DNA from: Gluconacetobacter asukensis
GTDB lineage: Bacteria; Pseudomonadota; Alphaproteobacteria; Acetobacterales; Acetobacteraceae
DNA length: 64,000 nucleotides
NCBI RefSeq assembly: GCF_014174375.1
Contig: NZ_JABEQE010000004.1
Location: forward strand, 1 to 64,000
Direction: 5' to 3'
The notes beneath the pieces are model-generated. The model made no database searches. It was not told where the DNA came from and saw nothing but the letters and a program-made list of their open reading frames with translations. Positions 50,887-59,771 of the stretch are shown one piece after another (positions within the stretch are counted from its first letter, which is position 1; each line of letters opens with the position of its first letter). The position numbers were made by a program, and so were the translations under genes.

Positions 50887-51511
50887 GCTTCGATCTGCAC
50901 CGAAACATCCGGGTATCGCAAGCCCTCAAGGTCTGCCGGAAATAATCGCGAGATCCAGTATGATTGCCGTCCTGTTCGAAGCGTGGCCAACCCCGCAAGG
51001 GAGGGAAGGTTACGCAGCTTTTGCCGCACAACCGGCTGCTGCTCGCCAGGTCGCCGCAGCCTGGGCGACGGAACAAGGCGGCTTTTAGGTCCCCGCCCGA
51101 AAGACGACACTCCAGTTGAAGCGGGCAGTCACCAATACGGGGCGGCTTCACGTTCTCGGACGGAAGAGGCGCGAAGTCCCCCAGGGCGAACTTGTCCGCG
51201 CAATATGTGTAACCCATGCTGGCCTTGTCTGACGGTACAGGAAAACACCCTGTCGTTCGGGCAATGGCTTCGACCTTGGACCAGAGATCTGCCGAGGGCA
51301 GATTGAGAGTGCATTCCCCGGTTTCACGAATGTTCCGGAGCGCCTGACCGGTCGTTCCCAGTCCGATGACAATATTCGGCCCAAGGGCCCAGGCTGATGA
51401 GATCGGGGTGATGTTCGTCTTGCCGTCATGGCTGGCCGTTCCAACAAGAACAACAGGGGTGCCGAAATACAGCACGGATGGCGAAATAGTCAGGATATCA
51501 GGTGCAGCCAT
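50870..51511 (-). CDS. flavin-reductase-like protein with aberrant C terminus
   Basis: A 213-residue frame. Residues 1-140 are a clear FMN-binding split-barrel flavin reductase (LTISPSVLYFGTPVVLVGTASHDGKTNITPISSAWALGPNIVIGLGTTGQALRNI, then GECTLNLPSADLWSKVE and PPRIGDCPLQLECRLS). After ECRLS the expected C terminus (an EAEVVRVHAHEDI... block ending in YNFRHYFGL) is missing and is replaced by unrelated Cys/Arg-rich sequence that runs into the ArsR gene. It is probably a truncation or frameshift caused by a deletion joining the two genes, so the enzyme may be inactive. Confidence 0.7.
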   Translation of the reverse strand: MAAPDILTISPSVLYFGTPVVLVGTASHDGKTNITPISSAWALGPNIVIGLGTTGQALRNIRETGECTLNLPSADLWSKVEAIARTTGCFPVPSDKASMGYTYCADKFALGDFAPLPSENVKPPRIGDCPLQLECRLSGGDLKAALFRRPGCGDLASSSRLCGKSCVTFPPLRGWPRFEQDGNHTGSRDYFRQTLRACDTRMFRCRSKHEGRS

Positions 51512-51700
51512 GGTTACATCCTACGAAAGCAGTTTTCAGCCTGCTCATAGGCCACCCTGAAGAAAGAACGCTTTGTTCTGCACCAAAATATGCCGCGCTA
51601 ACCCACCTCCTCACTCCCAGGTCCGCTTTGCGGAAGCGCAAGTGACATATCCTATGCCTGAGATAAGGCGGAAGCGGCCCTCAAACAGGCTCTTGCCGCC

Positions 51701-53104
51701 TCACCCCCCAGCCAACCCCCTTACATCCGCCAGCAGGCGATAAACGGCCTCATCCTCCATCCGCGCCACATTGAAGCGCAGACAATCGGCCGCGGTGCCA
51801 TTGGCGCTGAACAGATTGCCTGGCGCCAGGATCACGCCATGCGCCAGCGCGCCGCGCGCAACACGGGTGGCATCCAGCCCCGCGGGCAGGCGGCACCAGA
51901 CGAACGGGCCGGACGCCGGCTCCACCACCGGGCTCAGGCCCAGCCGCTTCAGCCGGTCCAGCACCCGCACCCGGCACTGGTCCAGCCGCATGCGCATCTG
52001 CGCCACATGCCGCCGATAGCCGCTATCGGTCAGCACCGCATGGCAGATCCCGGCCGCCAGCCGCCCGGAAGCAATCCCGCTGGCCACGCGCAGATCCACC
52101 AGCCCTTCCACCCAGTCCGGCCGCACGGCGATATAGCCGCACCGGAAAGAGGCAGAAACGGTCTTGGAAAAACTGCCGATCCGCACCACCCGCTCCAGCC
52201 CGTCGAAGGTGGCCAGACGCGCGGCCGGCGCCGCCTCGAAATCGGCAAAGATATCGTCTTCCACCACGATGATGTCATGCGCCTCGGCCAGCCGCAGCAC
52301 CCGATGCGCCACCACGGGGGAGAGGACCGCGCCGGTCGGATTATGAATGGCGGAATTGGTGATGTAGAGCCGCGGCCGGCAGGACTCCGCGACTTGCGCG
52401 AAAGCAGCAATATCCGGCCCATCGGCCAGATAAGGCACGCCCACCACCCGCACCTGATGCGCCCGCAACAGTGCGAGAAAGTTGAAATAGCACGGATCGT
52501 CCACCATCACCGTGTCCCCCGGCCGCAGCAGGAAACGGCAGATCAGGTCCAGCGCATGCGATCCGGAATCCGCCGTCAGGATCTGCGCGGGCGAAACCCC
52601 GACATCCTGCTCCGCCATCCGCCGCGCGACGAAGGCACGGATCGGCGCATGCCCCAGCGGAGAGTCATAATCGAACAGCGCATCCGGCGCCCCATCCCGC
52701 GCCACGGCCCGCAATGCCCGGCGCACCAGTTCCTCCGGCATCCAGGCGGCGGGCAGCCAGCCGCATCCGGGCGACAGCGCGGCCGGGTCCTGCTCCAGAG
52801 ACGCCCGCAACATGCAGACCGGATCGACCATGCGCGCCGGCTCCGATGACGGCACGTCCAGCGACAACGGCGCCAGCGGGGCGGCGACATAAAAGCCCGC
52901 ACCGGGGCGCGAGCGGATAACCCCTTCGGCATGCAGCCGGTCATAAGCCTCCACAACGGTGGATTTCGACACCCCCGCACCATCCGCCATGGCGCGGATC
53001 GAGGGCAGGCGGGCACCCGGCGTCAGCAATCGCCGCTCGATCCGGTGGCGCACCAGCCCCATCACCTGCGCCACCCGCGTCCCATCCGCCTGCTGAACGT
53101 CCAT
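51701..53104 (-). CDS. MocR/GabR-type regulator (GntR HTH fused to aminotransferase)
   Basis: About 467 residues: an N-terminal GntR winged helix (VAQVMGLVRHRIERRLLTPGARLPSIRAMADGAGVSKSTVVEAYDRLHAEGVIRSRPGAGFYV; split) and a fold-type I aminotransferase domain. The PLP lysine is in RIGSFSKTVSASFRCGYI; NPTG appears as IHNPTGAV and DDIFADF follows. Such proteins sense an amino compound through PLP. The start at 53104 has AGGGGA about eight bases upstream; 53125 is possible. It is divergent from an EamA transporter, a standard MocR arrangement. Confidence 0.93.
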   Translation of the reverse strand: MDVQQADGTRVAQVMGLVRHRIERRLLTPGARLPSIRAMADGAGVSKSTVVEAYDRLHAEGVIRSRPGAGFYVAAPLAPLSLDVPSSEPARMVDPVCMLRASLEQDPAALSPGCGWLPAAWMPEELVRRALRAVARDGAPDALFDYDSPLGHAPIRAFVARRMAEQDVGVSPAQILTADSGSHALDLICRFLLRPGDTVMVDDPCYFNFLALLRAHQVRVVGVPYLADGPDIAAFAQVAESCRPRLYITNSAIHNPTGAVLSPVVAHRVLRLAEAHDIIVVEDDIFADFEAAPAARLATFDGLERVVRIGSFSKTVSASFRCGYIAVRPDWVEGLVDLRVASGIASGRLAAGICHAVLTDSGYRRHVAQMRMRLDQCRVRVLDRLKRLGLSPVVEPASGPFVWCRLPAGLDATRVARGALAHGVILAPGNLFSANGTAADCLRFNVARMEDEAVYRLLADVRGLAGG

Positions 53105-53120
53105 CCGTACCGGTCCCCTG

Positions 53121-53157
53121 AACAATACAGTTCATTGTAATTGTACCGGACCGTATC
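53121..53157. promoter_or_regulatory. MocR-type operator in divergent gap
   Basis: On the minus strand this 107-base gap contains repeated ACAAT units (ACAATTACAAT) and an inverted pair ACAAT-N7-ATTGT (53123-53139), AT-rich against a GC-rich background. Repeated short elements of this type are where MocR dimers usually bind. They overlap the likely -35/-10 area of both genes. Confidence 0.4.
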
Positions 53158-53210
53158 TGGAAACCCGTCGCCGCCCGCCGCATCACCGATCGGCACGAAA
53201 GGACGGAACG

Positions 53211-54095
53211 ATGCAGGACAGAACAACGGAAGGCTGGATCGCGGGCCTGATCGGCATGACGATCTTCAGCGGCTCGATGCCGGCCACCAAGCTGGCCATC
53301 GCGGGGTTCGACCCGCTGTTCCTCACGGCGGCCCGCGCCGCCCTGGCCGGGGTTCTCGGGGCGCTGTGCCTGTGGCGATGCCGGGCCAGCGTGCCCGCAC
53401 CGCGCGACCTGTTCGCCCTCGCGGTCGTCGCATTGTGCGTGGTGCTGGGCTTTCCGCTGCTCAGCGCCCTGGCGCTGCAGGCCATGCCCTCCACCCGCTC
53501 GATCCTGTTCCTCGGCCTGCTGCCGCTGGCCACGGCTACGTTCGGCGTACTGCGCGGGGGCGAACGGCCCTCCGCCGCCTTCTGGGCTTGGTCGGTCGCC
53601 GGGGCGGCACTGGTCTGCGGCTTTGCCGCACGCCGGGGCGGGGCGGGGTCCTACGGCGCCGACCTGACGATGATCCTGTCCGTGATCGTCTGCGGGCTGG
53701 GCTATGCCGAGGGCGGCCGCCTGTCACGCACGCTGGGCGGCCTGCGCGTCATCTGCTGGGCGCTGGTGGTGGCGCTGCCGGTATCGGCGGCAGGCGCGCT
53801 GGCGACGGCGCCGGCCCAATGGGGCAACATCGCGCCCTCCGCATGGGCGGGGCTGGCCTATGTCACCCTGTTCTCGATGTTCCTGGGGTTCGTGTTCTGG
53901 TATCGCGGGCTGGCGCTGGGCGGCATCGCGGCGGTGGGGCAGTTGCAGCTTCTCCAGCCCTTCCTCGGCTTCTTCCTCGCCTTCCTGACCCTGCACGAAC
54001 CGGTCGGCGGCCAACTCGTGCTGACCGCCATGGGGGTCGTACTCTGCGTGGCGGGGGCGCGGCATTTCTCCCCCGCCCGCACGCCGGCCCGCTAG
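53211..54095 (+). CDS. EamA/DMT-family transporter
   Basis: A 294-residue inner-membrane protein with ten predicted helices and two EamA repeats (MTIFSGSMPATKLAIAGFDPLFLTAARAALAG near the start, and a second repeat ending FLAFLTLHEPVGG). It starts at the ATG following AGGACG. Proteins in this position next to MocR regulators usually export amino acids or amines. Substrate unknown. Confidence 0.88.
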   Translation: MQDRTTEGWIAGLIGMTIFSGSMPATKLAIAGFDPLFLTAARAALAGVLGALCLWRCRASVPAPRDLFALAVVALCVVLGFPLLSALALQAMPSTRSILFLGLLPLATATFGVLRGGERPSAAFWAWSVAGAALVCGFAARRGGAGSYGADLTMILSVIVCGLGYAEGGRLSRTLGGLRVICWALVVALPVSAAGALATAPAQWGNIAPSAWAGLAYVTLFSMFLGFVFWYRGLALGGIAAVGQLQLLQPFLGFFLAFLTLHEPVGGQLVLTAMGVVLCVAGARHFSPARTPAR

Positions 54096-54119
54096 GGCCG
54101 GCACCCGCTTCCGCTTGGC

Positions 54120-54830
54120 CTATAAAGGCGGCGCCGGAACACTGGCCCCGACAAAGGGCCCGACGACGATCAGCTGGTTGGTCACCGACGTCACCCCCGG
54201 CGTGTTCTCCGCCGCCACCCGCGTGGCCGAGACCAGCCGCTCATCGGTCACGGCGCCGCTCAGGACAACCGCCCCGCGATAGACCTCGACCTTGACGAGG
54301 TCCCGCACCCCGGCCCCCAGCCCCCTTTCCAACGCGGCTTCCACCGCCTCGCGGATGACGTTGTCGTCGGTGGCCACGGGCGGTTCGGCGGCCAGCGGCA
54401 TCAGCGCGCGCAGCACGTCGGCCCGCGCCAGGATACCGATCACCCTGCCATCCTGAAGCACCGGCAGGCGCCGGACGTGATGGACGGTCATCATGTCGAT
54501 GGCGTCCGACAGGCGCGCATCCGGCTCGATGGTGACCGGCTGGTCGGTCATCACATCGGCAATCTTGCGGCCATGGGTGTGGACATATTCGTCCGCCCGG
54601 CTACCGGGCGAGAGGAACAGATCCTTCAGCCACGAATGCGCGCCGACCGTGCCCAGTTCGTGCCGTCGCAACAGGTCGCCCTCGGTCACGATGCCGACCA
54701 GTTCCCCCTGCGGGGTGGTGACGGGCACCCCGCTGATCCTGCGCTCCAGCATCAGCTGGATCGCGTCGGAGATGCCCTGCGTCGGTTGGAGGCAGAACAC
54801 CGGTGATGTCATGATGTCCCGGACTTTCAT
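54120..54830 (-). CDS. CBS-domain and BON-domain protein
   Basis: About 236 residues. Two CBS domains (residues 1-60: MKVRDIMTSPVFCLQPTQGISDAIQLMLERRISGVPVTTPQGELVGIVTEGDLLRR; and about 87-145: KIADVMTDQPVTIEPDARLSDAIDMMTVHHVRRLPVLQDGRVIGILARADVLRAL; both split in the text) are followed by a BON domain (about 170-225). CBS pairs bind adenine nucleotides; BON domains associate with membranes. The gene is divergent from the copper cluster and probably unrelated. The start follows AAAGG by 11 bases, a weak SD. Confidence 0.88.
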   Translation of the reverse strand: MKVRDIMTSPVFCLQPTQGISDAIQLMLERRISGVPVTTPQGELVGIVTEGDLLRRHELGTVGAHSWLKDLFLSPGSRADEYVHTHGRKIADVMTDQPVTIEPDARLSDAIDMMTVHHVRRLPVLQDGRVIGILARADVLRALMPLAAEPPVATDDNVIREAVEAALERGLGAGVRDLVKVEVYRGAVVLSGAVTDERLVSATRVAAENTPGVTSVTNQLIVVGPFVGASVPAPPL

Positions 54831-54984
54831 GGCGTGCAGCCTTTGCTCTAGAGACTCACCGATGGTGGGCACGCACCCCGGTCCCCGCAATCGCAGTCCG
54901 GATTTTGTGAAGAGCGCCCCGCGTCCACGGCAGGCAAGGGCGAAAGGGCTGGACGGAAATGCAGGTTCCGTGGAAGGTGCGGCC

Positions 54985-55410
54985 ATGCGCGCCGGTGACG
55001 GGACAGGGAGAATGCAGGGGTTCATCTCGACAGCGACGGGACGGATGCTGGCCAGCCTGCTGCTGCTGGTCGGGCTGATGCTGCCCGCCACCCTGTCGCA
55101 CGCCACCTCCGCGCCCCCCGCCATGGCGGCAATGCCCGGCATGGACCCCGGCATGGACATGGGATGCGCCACCCCATCCACCACGGCGCCCGACAGACCC
55201 ATCTCCTGCCACTCCCCCCGCCATCACCACGGCCATGCCGGCGATTCCTGCTGCCCGCAGGGCGCGTGCGCCGCCGCCTGGCTCCCGGCCCCAACCGCCC
55301 AGGCCCCGCCCGCCCTGCGCAGCGTCGCCTCGGTGCAGCCTATCCACATCCACCGCCTCGCCGGCCGCATCTGCGCGCCCGGACGACGCCCACCCAGAAA
55401 CCGCGCCTGA
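54985..55410 (+). CDS. His/Met-rich exported protein of the copper cluster
   Basis: A 141-residue protein with a hydrophobic signal segment (GRMLASLLLLVGLMLPATLSHA) and a low-complexity periplasmic part rich in Met (AAMPGMDPGMDMGC), His (CHSPRHHHGHAGDSCCPQGAC) and Cys, then a His-rich tail. It looks like a metal-binding companion of CopA/CopB. The ATG at 54985 follows GGAAGGTG by about six bases; an ATG at 55012 is possible. No clear family is recognised (DUF2946-like is one possibility). The CopA gene begins 248 bases downstream. Confidence 0.7.
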   Translation: MRAGDGTGRMQGFISTATGRMLASLLLLVGLMLPATLSHATSAPPAMAAMPGMDPGMDMGCATPSTTAPDRPISCHSPRHHHGHAGDSCCPQGACAAAWLPAPTAQAPPALRSVASVQPIHIHRLAGRICAPGRRPPRNRA

Positions 55411-55412
55411 GA

Positions 55413-55573
55413 GCCTGACCGTAAATGCGCGCTGGCGGCGCGTCCTGTGCGCGTTTCCTCCGCTTCGGTGCTCACGGCCATCAAGGCCGCTCCGCTCCGA
55501 TGCTCGGAAACGCAACCCCGGACGCGACCCTTGCGGGCCGCTCCCGCTCGCCAGCCCACATGTCCGGTCAGGC
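55413..55573. repeat. MITE-like repeat copy 1 inside copper cluster
   Basis: This 161-base element has 9-base terminal inverted repeats, GCCTGACCG (55413-55421) and CGGTCAGGC (55565-55573), and an internal hairpin CGGCC-ATCAA-GGCCG at 55475-55489. The core is shared with copies at about 63757-63866 and 63925-63966. It carries no gene and separates the first protein of the copper cluster from CopA. Confidence 0.7.
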
Positions 55574-55658
55574 CCCTGAACTCCGCGGCGACCAGGCCCA
55601 CAAGGCCCCTCGCACGCGTCGGATTGCAGATCGTTCTTCCTGGGCGGATGACCAAGAC

Positions 55659-57443
55659 ATGATTTCTCTTCCCCTAGCGCGGCGGGGGGCGCTGACGCGC
55701 CGCCGCTTCGTCATCGGCGCCGCCCTGGGCGGCACCGGCCTGTGCCGCGCGGGCGCCCTCGCGGCCCCGGCCACCCCGGCACCGCCTTCCTCGGGCATTC
55801 CCCCGGCGGTGCCGGATACGCGCTTTGACCTCGCGATCGGCCCGGTCGGCGTCAACGTCACCGGCCGGCCGGCACGCGCCATCGGCATCAACGGCACCAC
55901 CCCGGCCCCGATCCTGCGCTGGCGGCAGGGCGACACGGTGGAGCTGACCGTCACCAACCAACTGCGCGAACCCAGTTCCATCCACTGGCACGGCATCCGC
56001 CTGCCGGCGGACATGGACGGCGTACCGGGCCTCAGCTTCGCCGGCATCCCGCCGGGCGGTCGCTTCACCTACCGGTTCCGCCTGCATCAGAGCGGCACCT
56101 ACTGGTACCACAGCCATTCCGGCTTCCAGGAGCAGATCGGCCTCTATGGCGCCCTGATCGTCGACCCCAGGGCCGGCTACGCCCAACCGTTCGACCGAGA
56201 ATACGTGATCGTCCTGTCGGACTGGACGGACGTGGACCCGGCCGACATCGTCTCGAACCTGAAATTCCAGAGCGACTATTACAATTTCCGCCAGCGCACG
56301 GTCGGCACCTTCGTCCGTGACGCAGCACGGCAGGGGCTGGGCCCCACCATCGCCGACCGGCTGCGCTGGGGCGCGATGAACATGGCGCCGACCGATATTT
56401 CGGACGTGTCCGGCATCATCTACACCTATCTGGTCAATGGCTGCGCGCCCGCCACCAACTGGACCGGCCTGTTCCGCCCCGGCGAGAGGGTGCGCCTGCG
56501 CGTGATCAACGCGGCATCGATGACGCTGTTCGACATGCGGATTCCCGGCCTGACCATGCAGGTGGTGCAGGCCGACGGCAACGATGTGGAGCCTGTACCG
56601 GTCGACGAATTCCGCATCGCCCCCGCCGAGACCTACGACGTGATCGTCACCCCCTCCGGCCCCGGCCCCTACACGATCTTCGCCCAATCCGAAGACCGCA
56701 CCGGCTACGCACGCGGCACCCTGGCCACCGCCCCCGGCCAGACCGGCCCGATCCCCCCCATGGACCCGCGCCCCCTGCGCACGATGGCCGACATGGGCAT
56801 GGCTGGCATGGACACGCCCCATGGCGCCATGCCCGGAATGGACATGCCTAGCATGGACATGACCGGCAAAGAACAAGGCGATATGCCGCCCGGCATGAAG
56901 ATGGACCCCACGCCCACGCCCACGCCCTCCACACCACCCGCCCCACCCCTGGGCGTCGAAATGCAGAATATCGCCCGGATGCCCACCAACCGGCTGGCGG
57001 AGCCGGGCGCGGGGCTCGAAGGCAACGGCAGGCGCGTCCTCACCTACGCCGACCTGCGCGCCACCATCCCGGGCGCCGATCCGCGCCCCCCCTCGCGCGA
57101 GATCACCCTGCGCCTGACCGGCAACATGGAGCGCTTCATCTGGGGCTTCGACGGGCGGAAATTCTCCGAAGCCCCGCCGATCCGCCTGCGCGTGGGCGAG
57201 CGCGTGCGCTTCGTGCTGATCAACGACACGATGATGGAACACCCGATCCACCTGCACGGATTATGGAGCGAGCTCGAAAACGGCCACGGCGCCTTCCGCC
57301 CCTACAAGCACACGATCATCGTCAAACCCGGCGAAAGGCTCAGCTACCTGGTCACCGCCGACGAGCCCGGCTTGTGGGCCTATCACTGCCATCTGCTCTA
57401 TCACATGGAGGTCGGCATGTTCCGCACCGTGGTGGTGGCATGA
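55659..57443 (+). CDS. copA: multicopper oxidase, copper resistance protein CopA/PcoA family
   Basis: About 594 residues. A twin-arginine-type signal (RRRFVIGAALGGTG) directs the folded enzyme to the periplasm. The copper motifs are intact: SIHWHG and WYHSHSG in the first cupredoxin domain, HPIHLHGLW and YHCHLLYHMEVGMF (type 1/2/3 ligands) at the C terminus. A Met-rich segment (about 375-430, MGMAGMDTPHGAMPGMDMPSMDM; split) is characteristic of PcoA/CopA and binds extra Cu(I). It oxidises Cu(I) to the less toxic Cu(II). The start at 55659 is chosen by the Tat signal. The stop overlaps copB by ATGA. Confidence 0.93.
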   Translation: MISLPLARRGALTRRRFVIGAALGGTGLCRAGALAAPATPAPPSSGIPPAVPDTRFDLAIGPVGVNVTGRPARAIGINGTTPAPILRWRQGDTVELTVTNQLREPSSIHWHGIRLPADMDGVPGLSFAGIPPGGRFTYRFRLHQSGTYWYHSHSGFQEQIGLYGALIVDPRAGYAQPFDREYVIVLSDWTDVDPADIVSNLKFQSDYYNFRQRTVGTFVRDAARQGLGPTIADRLRWGAMNMAPTDISDVSGIIYTYLVNGCAPATNWTGLFRPGERVRLRVINAASMTLFDMRIPGLTMQVVQADGNDVEPVPVDEFRIAPAETYDVIVTPSGPGPYTIFAQSEDRTGYARGTLATAPGQTGPIPPMDPRPLRTMADMGMAGMDTPHGAMPGMDMPSMDMTGKEQGDMPPGMKMDPTPTPTPSTPPAPPLGVEMQNIARMPTNRLAEPGAGLEGNGRRVLTYADLRATIPGADPRPPSREITLRLTGNMERFIWGFDGRKFSEAPPIRLRVGERVRFVLINDTMMEHPIHLHGLWSELENGHGAFRPYKHTIIVKPGERLSYLVTADEPGLWAYHCHLLYHMEVGMFRTVVVA

Positions 57444-58204
57444 GGGCGCGATTCCCGGCCACCCTGGCCCTCATCCTCTGCGCAGGCACGGCCCACGCGG
57501 CCGATGGCAACACAACGGGCAGCATGGACGATGCCCCCGTCGCCTATGTCGGCGGCATGCCGCCCGTCATGGACCACATGCTCTACAGCCACGCGCTGCT
57601 CGACGAGTTCGAAGCCCGCGCCAACAATCATGGCGGCCAGTTCCGCTATGACGGCCAGGCCTGGTTCGGCACCGACTACGACAAGCTGTGGCTGAAATCC
57701 GAAGGCACGGTCGGTACCGACGGCCGCTTCGGCGACGGCGACCACGAAGTGCTGTACGACCGCGCCGTCTCCCGCTATTTCGACGTGCAGTCCGGCGTGC
57801 GGGTCGATATCGATGCCGGGCCGACCCGCGCCTGGGGCGCGGTGGGCGTCGAAGGGCTGGCGCTGTATTTCTTCCAGCTCGAAGCGACCGCCTATTTCAG
57901 CGATCGCGGCGCGGCGGCCCGGCTGCAGGGATCGTACGACCTGCTGCTGACCAACCGCCTGATCCTCCAGCCCCAGGTGGAAATGAATGTCTATTCCACC
58001 AACGACCGCGCCCGCGGCAACGGGCGCGGCCTGTCGGATCTCGATACCGGATTGCGCCTGCGCTACGAATGGCACCGCAAGATCGCCCCCTATCTGGGCG
58101 TGACCTACACCAGCAGCTTCGACCAGGCCGCCAGCATGGCCCGCGCGCGCGGGCAGCGGGTCCACGGCATGAACGTCACCGCCGGAATCAGACTATGGTT
58201 CTGA
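57440..58204 (+). CDS. copB: copper resistance protein B (outer membrane)
   Basis: A 254-residue exported protein: signal peptide ending GTAHA, then a CopB/PcoB beta-barrel with the family motifs GGQFRYDGQAWFGTDYDKLWLKSEG (about 65-89), EVLYDRAVSRYFDVQSGVRVD and PYLGVTYTSSF, ending GIRLWF with a terminal aromatic. It has fewer N-terminal Met repeats than PcoB. It sits in the outer membrane and takes copper or assists CopA. Coupled to copA by an ATGA overlap. Confidence 0.92.
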   Translation: MRARFPATLALILCAGTAHAADGNTTGSMDDAPVAYVGGMPPVMDHMLYSHALLDEFEARANNHGGQFRYDGQAWFGTDYDKLWLKSEGTVGTDGRFGDGDHEVLYDRAVSRYFDVQSGVRVDIDAGPTRAWGAVGVEGLALYFFQLEATAYFSDRGAAARLQGSYDLLLTNRLILQPQVEMNVYSTNDRARGNGRGLSDLDTGLRLRYEWHRKIAPYLGVTYTSSFDQAASMARARGQRVHGMNVTAGIRLWF

Positions 58205-58260
58205 CCCCGCCCGTGATCACCACGATGTTTTCAAAACAAGACAGAAGGAAAATCTCGCCG

Positions 58261-58632
58261 ATGCGTCCATCCATCATCAGGACCGCCCTCCCGCTGGCCG
58301 CCCTGCTGGCCGGGCTCCACGCCGCTCAGGCTGCCGCGCAAGGCACCACCGGCACGGCGCAGGGCATGTCCGGTATGGCCGGCATGGACATGTCCGGCAT
58401 GGACCACGGGTCCATGAGCATGAAGGGGCCGATGGAGACCATGCCGGGCATGCAGATGGCCGGCCCATCCCCCACACCAGACCGGACGGCGAACGCCGCC
58501 CCGCAGGGCGATTGCCGTGCCATGCCGGGCATGGCCATGCAGGGCGGCCGGTCCGGGGCAGGGTGCGGCACGCAGGGCGCGGCAGCCAACCCCGACCCGC
58601 AGCCCATGCCCGAGGCCGTGCGCGAGCGTTAA
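58261..58632 (+). CDS. Met-rich periplasmic copper-binding protein
   Basis: A 123-residue exported protein: a signal peptide (RTALPLAALLAGLHAAQA) followed by a Met/Gly/Asp-rich region (MSGMAGMDMSGMDHGSMSMKGPMETMPGMQMAG; split), then Pro/Ala/Gln-rich sequence with two cysteines. The Met-x-Met and Asp-His clusters suggest a copper buffer like CopC/PcoE or similar. AAGGAA precedes the ATG. It follows copB by 56 bases and is the last gene of the copper cluster. Confidence 0.75.
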   Translation: MRPSIIRTALPLAALLAGLHAAQAAAQGTTGTAQGMSGMAGMDMSGMDHGSMSMKGPMETMPGMQMAGPSPTPDRTANAAPQGDCRAMPGMAMQGGRSGAGCGTQGAAANPDPQPMPEAVRER

Positions 58633-58699
58633 CGGGGCCGCGTCAACGCCCCACCCGGCGCGCCTGCTTCGCGCGCCGGTCTTCAATCTCGGGCTGCGA

Positions 58700-59680
58700 T
58701 CAGCCAAACCGTTCGCCGACCATCTCCTCGCTCTCCGCCCACAGCGCCTCCGCACGGACCGGATCGACGGCATAAGCCCGCACCCCGCCCTCGATCAGGC
58801 TGATCGGCTGGTCGTCGGGCACCACGGCGCTGACATGGCAATCCTCGCAATAATGCCCGCCCACCGCATCGGCCTCCGCCACCACACCGGCCCAGACCGA
58901 GGTCGCAGCCCCCTGCGGGATGGTCTTGAACTGGAAAGGCGGCTTGCCCTCGGCGGTGGCGCGTTCATTGATCTGCGCCACCATGGCCTCGATCTGCCCG
59001 GGGCCCATATGGCGGGCCAGCTCCGTCATGATCCCGCCGGGATGCACGGCCGTCGCCCGCACGCCCCGCGCCCGATGCCGCGCATCGAACGCAACCGCGA
59101 ACAGGATATTGGCGGTCTTGGACCGTCCATAGGCCAGGAACGGCTCATAGGCCGTCCGCTCGAAATTCGGATCGTCGAGGTCGATATCGGAAAACCGATG
59201 ACCCGACGAGGCCAGATTCACCAGCCGCGCCCCGTCATGCATCAGCCCGGCAATCCGGTTGACCAGCACGAAATGCCCCAGATGATTGGTGCCGAACTGC
59301 GTCTCGAACCCATCTTTGGTATGGCCAAACGGCGTGGCCATCACGCCCGCATTGGCAATCACCAGGTCGAAGGGCAGGGCGCGCGCGTTCAGCGCATCCG
59401 CACAGGCGCGCACGCTGGCCAGGTCCGCCAGGTCCAGTGCAACCAGCTCCAGCGAACCGCCGCCGCGTTCCGCATCCGCGCGCACCTGTGCGGTCGCCCG
59501 ATGCGCCTTGTCCAGATCGCGCGCCGCACCCACCACATGCGCGCCATGGGCCGCCAGCGCCCGCGCCGTCTCGACCCCAAGCCCGGCGGAAACACCAGTT
59601 ACGAACACGCGCCTGCCCGCAAGGGAAAGCCCGGAAAGAACATCCTCGGTCGTGGATGTCGCGCCAAAATCCTGTGCCAT
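58700..59680 (-). CDS. SDR-family oxidoreductase (retinol/light-dependent-protochlorophyllide-type)
   Basis: A 326-residue short-chain dehydrogenase with N-terminal extension: TGVSAGLGVETARALAAHGAHVVGAARDLDKAHRA carries the cofactor fold, NAGVMATPFG follows, and YGRSKTANILFAVAFDARH is the YxxxK active site. This group resembles RDH/WW-oxidoreductase-like SDRs with NADP specificity (AARDLDK). The start at 59680 follows GGAGG by six bases. It is divergent from a TetR regulator with an obvious operator, so its substrate is probably an inducer of that regulator. Confidence 0.88.
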   Translation of the reverse strand: MAQDFGATSTTEDVLSGLSLAGRRVFVTGVSAGLGVETARALAAHGAHVVGAARDLDKAHRATAQVRADAERGGGSLELVALDLADLASVRACADALNARALPFDLVIANAGVMATPFGHTKDGFETQFGTNHLGHFVLVNRIAGLMHDGARLVNLASSGHRFSDIDLDDPNFERTAYEPFLAYGRSKTANILFAVAFDARHRARGVRATAVHPGGIMTELARHMGPGQIEAMVAQINERATAEGKPPFQFKTIPQGAATSVWAGVVAEADAVGGHYCEDCHVSAVVPDDQPISLIEGGVRAYAVDPVRAEALWAESEEMVGERFG

Positions 59681-59736
59681 CATTGGCCTCCAGCAGGAAA
59701 GGGAGTTATGTGGAAGCATGCTCCGCTTATAGATAT

Positions 59737-59753
59737 GCGGAGGATTACTCCGC
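59737..59753. promoter_or_regulatory. TetR operator palindrome
   Basis: GCGGAG-GATTA-CTCCGC (59737-59753) is a perfect 6-base inverted repeat, and another CTCCGC lies at 59721-59726, also paired with the left arm across 10 bases. It sits in the 91-base gap between the SDR and TetR genes, about 18 bases before the GTG of the regulator. Confidence 0.65.
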
Positions 59754-59771
59754 TTAACAAGGGGCAGAGGC

